DNA of 10,628 nt. Source: Muribaculaceae bacterium (GTDB lineage: Bacteria > Bacteroidota > Bacteroidia > Bacteroidales > Muribaculaceae). This document shows positions 6,624-10,628 of this stretch, in pieces. The stretch is taken from the NCBI GenBank assembly GCA_017619255.1, contig JAFZSS010000104.1, positions 1 through 10,628 of the forward strand. Reading direction: 5' to 3'. The notes under the pieces were generated by a model that saw only the letters and a program-made list of their open reading frames with translations, was not told the origin of the DNA and made no database searches. Made by a program: the position numbers and the translations under genes. Each line of letters begins with the position of its first letter. Positions within the stretch are counted from its first letter, which is position 1.

Positions 6624-8283
6624 TGTGTTTATGCTTAATCAGTGATTTGGCGTTTTCGATTGCTGCCTGGTCCAGGTTCTTGCCGCTCAACATGCGGGCA
6701 ATTTCCATGATGTGTGCTTGGTCGTCCAGCGTCTCGACACTTGTGAGTGTCTCCACATCTGTATCGGTCTTGAACACACGCAGGTGGTGGTCGCCATTGG
6801 CAGCCACTTGGGGCAGATGGGTGATGGCGATGACTTGGATGCTGCGTGAGATATCAGCCATCATCTCACCGATTCGGTTGGCGATATCGCCGCTCACGCC
6901 TGTGTCCACCTCGTCAAAGATGATGCTGGGCAGCCTCATGTGGCGTGCGATGATGGTTTTGATGCACAACATCACGCGAGAGATTTCTCCACCTGAAGCG
7001 GTATCCTTGACGGGCATCAGCTGCTGGTTTTTGTTGAATGCCATCATGAATTCCACATCATCAATTCCGGCAGGTGTCAAGTCCGATGCGTTGAAATCAA
7101 CATTGAACGCGATGTTCTTTAGGCCCAACGGCATAGCCATATCGAGTAATTCCTTGCCGAACCGCTTGGCCGCCTCTTTACGCTTGGTCGAGAGTTGGCA
7201 AGCCATATCATTGGCTTGACGGCGTGCCGATTCAACAAGGGATGTCAGCTCTGCGATAATGTCATCGTTGTGTTCAATCTCTCCCAGCTGCCGCTCAAAT
7301 CCTTGTTGGATTTCAATCAACTGGTTAACATCCTGAGCGTTGTGTTTTCGTTGCAAGGTGTAGATGCTGTTCAACCGGTCATCAACTCGGGCAAGTTCAG
7401 CCGGATCGTCATTGAGGGTGTCAATGATGTTGCCGACACTATGCGCGATATCTTTCAACTCGATGAGTGCTGTGCGCACTCTTGCCGACATGCCGTCGAC
7501 TTCGGTGAGATTGCGCTCGGCGTCTTCCATAAACGATGCTACCGTCGACAGGCGTTCCAGAATGCTATTGTCTTCTCCGTCAAGGGTACTTTCCACATTC
7601 CATAATCCCTCCTTGAGTTCTGTGATGTTACTCAGTTTGTGTTGCAGCGCTTCCAGTTCCTTGTCCTCATCTGGTTTTAACTGCAACGACTGAAGTTGCT
7701 CCAATTGGAAACGGATGTAATCCTCGTCAGCGCTTAGCTTTTCCATGGCGCGCTTTGTCTGTTCAAGGCGCTTGAGTTTGTCACGATAATCATGATAGCA
7801 ATGGCTGTAACTGTCCAGCAACTGGGCGTTGCCGGCAATGCTATCAAGAATGGATAACTGGAATGCAGGTTGGGACAGCAGCATGTTGCTGTGCTGGGAA
7901 TGTATGTCAAGCAGATGGGTGCTGAGTTCCCTCAACACGCTGAGCTGTACTGGGGTGTCGTTGATGAATGCACGCGAGCGGCCTGTGGGGGAAATCTCTC
8001 TCCGGACTAAACAGTCATGCTCGTCCCAATCAATATCATTATCTTTGAACAGTTGTTCTAAGTGATAGCCATCAATGTCAAATGTCGCTTCAACAACGGT
8101 TTTGGCATTGATGTCGCGGATGGCTTTGCTGTCGGAGCGTTCCCCGAGGATAAGCGATAATGCTCCCAGGATGATGGATTTGCCGGCACCGGTTTCGCCG
8201 GTGATGATTGTCAATCCCTCGTCAAACCGGATGTCAAGTTTGTCGATGAGTGCATAATTGGAGATGTGCAGTTGCTTGATCAT
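6616..8283 (-). CDS. recN: DNA repair ATPase RecN (SMC-like)
   Basis: RecN is an SMC-like ATPase recruited to DNA double-strand breaks, where it works with RecA in recombinational repair. The protein is 555 residues, the normal length. The N-terminal head half carries MIKQLHISNYALID and the Walker A GETGAGKS at 29-36, with the Q-loop DIHSQH at 126-131. Residues of about 155-225 and 300-380 form the antiparallel coiled coil. The C-terminal head half has the ABC signature TASGGEISR at 428-436, Walker B IIFDEVDTGVSG at 454-465 and the switch histidine in THLPQVA (His489). All ATPase motifs are intact. A very strong Shine-Dalgarno sequence precedes this start, unlike every other gene here. The gene follows DUF4835 by 15 bases and overlaps rlmB by 8. 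No LexA-type operator was recognised, and expression probably comes from the upstream operon. Confidence 0.97.
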   Translation of the reverse strand: MIKQLHISNYALIDKLDIRFDEGLTIITGETGAGKSIILGALSLILGERSDSKAIRDINAKTVVEATFDIDGYHLEQLFKDNDIDWDEHDCLVRREISPTGRSRAFINDTPVQLSVLRELSTHLLDIHSQHSNMLLSQPAFQLSILDSIAGNAQLLDSYSHCYHDYRDKLKRLEQTKRAMEKLSADEDYIRFQLEQLQSLQLKPDEDKELEALQHKLSNITELKEGLWNVESTLDGEDNSILERLSTVASFMEDAERNLTEVDGMSARVRTALIELKDIAHSVGNIIDTLNDDPAELARVDDRLNSIYTLQRKHNAQDVNQLIEIQQGFERQLGEIEHNDDIIAELTSLVESARRQANDMACQLSTKRKEAAKRFGKELLDMAMPLGLKNIAFNVDFNASDLTPAGIDDVEFMMAFNKNQQLMPVKDTASGGEISRVMLCIKTIIARHMRLPSIIFDEVDTGVSGDIANRIGEMMADISRSIQVIAITHLPQVAANGDHHLRVFKTDTDVETLTSVETLDDQAHIMEIARMLSGKNLDQAAIENAKSLIKHKHND

Positions 8284-8285
8284 CG

Positions 8286-8294
8286 CACCTCCTT
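8286..8294 (-). promoter_or_regulatory. recN: Extended Shine-Dalgarno sequence before recN
   Basis: The minus strand reads AAGGAGGTG, nine bases complementary to the 16S anti-Shine-Dalgarno region, with four bases from AGGAGG to the recN ATG. It lies just after the DUF4835 stop codon. Bacteroidota ribosomes normally sequester the anti-Shine-Dalgarno and the other starts here show no such element, so this one stands out. It supports 8283 as the recN start. Confidence 0.75.
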
Positions 8295-8298
8295 GAGT

Positions 8299-9219
8299 TT
8301 AATTGCTGGTTTGCTTGATTTGGTCCAGACGGCTGGTCTCGCTTGGATACACCTGATAGAGCATTTCATAGACCGTTTCTTTCTCGGTCGTGTTGGCCTT
8401 GCTGTAGATGTTAATCAGCTCATCGAGCTTAGCGTCCTTGAACATGGTCAGGCATACCGACAAGGGAGCAACATCATAGATCTTGGCCAGGTTCTCAAGG
8501 GTGTGGGTAATGGTTGAGCGGCCCTTGTCGACGGTGACGACCATCTGATCCAGACCCATGCGGTGATAATCATACAGCATCTGGCGGATGGGGGAGGTGC
8601 CATTATCGGTGAATGCACTGAGCACGGCGCTGCGGTTGGTGTTGTCTTCAAATGCTTTCCAGCCGCTCTCGCCAGAGCTTTGGGCCAATCTCACGATTTG
8701 TGCCGCGCGTTCGTAATAGGGCGTTCCGCCATTGAGCTCAAAGGAGTCAAAGTCCATGGCGATAATCATGTAGGCCCAGAAATTCAGGATGGCGGTGAGG
8801 TTGTCTTCCATCTCCAGTTCAGAAAATACGAGTTGCTGTCCTGGCTCAAAACGGAAGTCGACCTTGTTGTCCTTGAAATTAATGATGGCTGTTGTGTAGG
8901 CACTGTTGAAAACGGGGCGTTGTGATTGAATCTGCAAGTCGCCTTTCATCAGTCCGGTGGCGTCATCCCATGAACTCAGTGTTAACATGAGTTTGCAGTA
9001 AATCTTCTCATTGGGACTGAACACAGCGTTGGTCCATTTCGTGGTGTTCATGTAGTCAGTGATTGATGTCTTGAGTTCATCAAATACATCTTTACTGCCA
9101 TTGGTGATCTTCTGGTGGTTGACCTCTACCTCGCAATTGAGTTCGGTCGCCTCATCATCGGCAACGGCACTGAAGGCGCACAACAGTGCAGCCAGCAGCA
9201 TCAAAAACTTATTTCTCAT
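8299..9219 (-). CDS. Secreted DUF4835 protein, Bacteroidota-specific, function unclear
   Basis: A 306-residue exported protein. The N-terminus MRNKFLMLLAALLCAFSAVA is a typical Sec signal peptide, probably cleaved near residue 20 after AVA, with no lipobox cysteine. The mature part starts ELNCEVEVNHQKI and continues with motifs matching the DUF4835 family as I recall it: TSITDYMNTTKWTNAVF, then a beta-rich segment ending in RPVFNSAYTT, then FRFEPGQQLVFSE and a helical LTAILNFWAYMIIAMDFDSF. Such proteins have been annotated in some databases as a PorD component of type IX secretion; I cannot confirm that role here. The start at 9219 is preferred because an in-frame ATG at 9354 lies inside coaBC and would bury the signal peptide. 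The gene overlaps the end of coaBC by 11 bases and precedes recN by 15. It is expected in the periplasm or at the outer membrane. Confidence 0.86.
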   Translation of the reverse strand: MRNKFLMLLAALLCAFSAVADDEATELNCEVEVNHQKITNGSKDVFDELKTSITDYMNTTKWTNAVFSPNEKIYCKLMLTLSSWDDATGLMKGDLQIQSQRPVFNSAYTTAIINFKDNKVDFRFEPGQQLVFSELEMEDNLTAILNFWAYMIIAMDFDSFELNGGTPYYERAAQIVRLAQSSGESGWKAFEDNTNRSAVLSAFTDNGTSPIRQMLYDYHRMGLDQMVVTVDKGRSTITHTLENLAKIYDVAPLSVCLTMFKDAKLDELINIYSKANTTEKETVYEMLYQVYPSETSRLDQIKQTSN

Positions 9220-10423
9220 GTTTTGACAAATACTGAAATAATACATCAACAATGTCGTGGGCGACTTCACGCTTGCTCTTGCATTCGCCATCGATAGTTT
9301 CACCCCTGTCGGTGAAGATGGTGACTTTGTTTGTGTCAACCTGGAAACCGGCATTTTTGTCGCGCAAGGAGTTCATAACGATGAAATTCAAGTTCTTGCG
9401 TTCCAATTTGCCCTGAGCGTTAACATTCTCGTTGTCGGTCTCCAAGGCAAACCCCACACTCACCTGGTCGGCTCGCTTAGCTTGGCCAACGGCACGGGCG
9501 ATATCAGGGTTGGGGGTGAGGTGAATCACGGGATTCTCGGTCTTCTCTCGTTTGATTTTCTTATCGGCCACATTCTCTACACGGTAATCGGCCACAGCGG
9601 CACACAGGATGATAGCGTCTGCCTTAGGTAATGCTGCCATGACGGCATCGTGCATCTCCACAGCGGTGGTGACATCGATGCGCTGGATGTTGGCGTCCTC
9701 GGTTTTAAGTGAAACGGGACCAGCGACCAGAGTCACTTGGGCGCCTCGGCTGGCACATTCCTCGGCCAGGGCAAATCCCATTTTGCCTGACGAGAAGTTA
9801 CTGATGAACCTCACCGGGTCGATTTTCTCAACGGTGGGGCCTGCGGTGATGAGCACGCGCTTGCCCTGCAGATCCTGAGTCTCAGCAAAGTGTGCTTCCA
9901 GCACCTTGACGATGTTCTCGGGCTCTTCCATGCGGCCTTTGCCGATGAGGTGGCTGGCAAGCTCACCCTCAGCGGGCTCAATAATGTGATTGCCGTAGCT
10001 GCGCAACAAGTCCAGATTGCGCGTGGTGCTGGGATGGCGCATCATGTCCAGATCCATCGCCGGGGCGATGAACACGGGAGCTTTGGCCGACAGATAAGTA
10101 GTCACCAGCATGTTGTCGGCAACGCCGTTGGCCATCTTGCCGATGGTAGAAGCCGTTGCCGGGGCAATGACGAGCGCGTCGGCCCATAGACCCAGGTCAA
10201 CATGGCTGTTCCATTGCCCGGTATTAGCGGTGAAGAACTCGCTGATGACGGGCTTGCCGCTTAGGGTTGAGAGCGTCAGCGGCTGGATGAACTGCTTGGC
10301 GTTTGGGGTCATGATCACCTGTACCTCGGCTCCCGCTTTGACCAGCAGACGCGTTAGTGTGGCGCACTTATAGGCGGCGATACCGCCCGTGATCCCCAAG
10401 ATGATGTGCTTGCCTTTCAACAT
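9209..10423 (-). CDS. coaBC: Phosphopantothenoylcysteine decarboxylase / phosphopantothenate-cysteine ligase
   Basis: This cytosolic bifunctional enzyme makes 4'-phosphopantetheine for coenzyme A. The C-terminal CoaB half joins 4'-phosphopantothenate and cysteine using CTP, and the N-terminal CoaC half decarboxylates the product with FMN. The 404-residue length is standard. The flavin domain (1 to about 185) begins GKHIILGITGGIAAYK and has the catalytic His74 (NSHVD) and the ADNML segment (102-106). The ligase domain (187-404) has VLITAGPTVEKIDPVRFISN, NFSSGKMG, AAVADYR and the KKIKREKTE lysine motif. Two flavin-domain sites differ from the E. coli pattern: PAMD with Asp124 instead of Asn, and LASHLIGKGRM with Ser157 instead of the active-site Cys. 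It starts 20 bases after the exonuclease gene and overlaps DUF4835 by 11. Identification is secure. Confidence 0.97.
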   Translation of the reverse strand: MLKGKHIILGITGGIAAYKCATLTRLLVKAGAEVQVIMTPNAKQFIQPLTLSTLSGKPVISEFFTANTGQWNSHVDLGLWADALVIAPATASTIGKMANGVADNMLVTTYLSAKAPVFIAPAMDLDMMRHPSTTRNLDLLRSYGNHIIEPAEGELASHLIGKGRMEEPENIVKVLEAHFAETQDLQGKRVLITAGPTVEKIDPVRFISNFSSGKMGFALAEECASRGAQVTLVAGPVSLKTEDANIQRIDVTTAVEMHDAVMAALPKADAIILCAAVADYRVENVADKKIKREKTENPVIHLTPNPDIARAVGQAKRADQVSVGFALETDNENVNAQGKLERKNLNFIVMNSLRDKNAGFQVDTNKVTIFTDRGETIDGECKSKREVAHDIVDVLFQYLSKHEK

Positions 10424-10443
10424 GATGCTTTGTTTGACTTGTG

Positions 10444-10628
10444 TTATTGTTTCTTGTATTGGATATACAGTTTGGTGATGACTTGCTTGGTATTTTCGGC
10501 AAAGTCACTCTTCATCATCCAGTCATAGTAGCCCAAATCGAGTTTCGTGAACACTTGTTCGACGGTTTTGCCCTTGTGCTTGCCGAAGTTGAACACGGGC
10601 ACTTTCTGCTCGTTGAGGATGATGCGTC
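10444..10628 (-). CDS. C-terminal end of a DnaQ-type 3'-5' exonuclease, truncated by window edge
   Basis: Sixty C-terminal residues are visible before a TAA at 10444-10446; the rest lies beyond the right edge. They contain VFNFGKHKGKTVEQVF and LGYYDWMMKSDFAENTKQV, a small accessory domain (DUF3820-like, pattern F-x-FGKHKGK ... YYxWM) that in Bacteroidota follows an epsilon-like DEDD exonuclease domain. The catalytic domain itself cannot be seen, so the name rests on this tail and on the gene order exonuclease-coaBC that I recall from Bacteroidales. The gene is probably the upstream member of the coaBC-DUF4835-recN-rlmB operon, with 20 bases to coaBC. Another protein carrying the same tail domain remains possible. 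Confidence 0.72.
   Translation of the reverse strand, partial: RIILNEQKVPVFNFGKHKGKTVEQVFTKLDLGYYDWMMKSDFAENTKQVITKLYIQYKKQ

Noticed and set aside
5955..6638. Long plus-strand open frame (227 codons) opposite rlmB
   Set aside because: It mirrors the rlmB coding sequence, has no recognisable domain, and reads as the complement of the conserved methyltransferase motifs. It is explained by codon composition of the real gene.
6736..6751. Perfect 6-bp inverted repeat with a 4-base loop inside recN
   Set aside because: It arises from the protein-level repeat VETLTSVETL, lies well inside the coding region and has no T-tract, so it is not supported as a terminator or operator.
1..10628. Hidden mobile element, CRISPR array, tRNA/rRNA or defence island
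   Set aside because: Every stretch is occupied by compact housekeeping genes, with gaps of about 60 bases or less. No terminal repeats, transposase, integrase, spaced repeats or tRNA-like folds were seen on either strand.

Overview
The window comes from a Bacteroidota chromosome, most likely order Bacteroidales (Prevotellaceae- or Muribaculaceae-like). The family call is inference. The phylum call rests on the phylum-restricted families DUF5606 and DUF4835, an unusually long NusB of about 310 residues, a fused DAHP synthase-chorismate mutase, a Bacteroidota-type promoter (TTTG, 20 bases, TAnnTTTG) before nusB, and the near absence of Shine-Dalgarno sequences. The region looks like core chromosome: tightly packed, intact housekeeping genes, with no tRNA, rRNA, insertion sequence, prophage or CRISPR array seen.

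Layout. On the plus strand, the left edge (1-1752) carries the 3' part of a bifunctional DAHP synthase/chorismate mutase and a short-chain dehydrogenase/reductase 16 bases downstream. These converge, with only 3 bases between stop codons, on a long minus-strand block that fills the rest. Read in its own direction, right to left, that block is: the C-terminal end of a DnaQ-type exonuclease (cut by the right edge), coaBC, a secreted DUF4835 protein, recN and an RlmB/TrmH-family rRNA methyltransferase. A new transcription unit probably begins in the 61-base gap before nusB and runs through yajC, a YbbR/CdaR-like membrane protein, coaE, a DUF5606 protein and an NlpC/P60 lipoprotein. Several junctions overlap: coaBC/DUF4835 by 11 bases, recN/rlmB by 8 and DUF5606/nlpC by 1. 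This points to cotranscription and translational coupling.

How the genes fit together. They cover aromatic amino acid synthesis (DAHP synthase/chorismate mutase), two parts of coenzyme A synthesis (coaBC for the middle steps, coaE for the last), DNA maintenance (exonuclease, RecN), rRNA transcription and modification (NusB, RlmB), protein export (YajC) and the cell envelope (YbbR-like protein, NlpC/P60 lipoprotein, DUF4835). No intergenic gap exceeds about 60 bases and no gene-free stretch exceeds 300.

I did not find a convincing new defence or mobile system. The points most worth a second look are a near-perfect Shine-Dalgarno sequence found only before recN, replaced catalytic-region residues in CoaBC, and the uncharacterised DUF5606 and DUF4835 proteins embedded in essential-gene operons.
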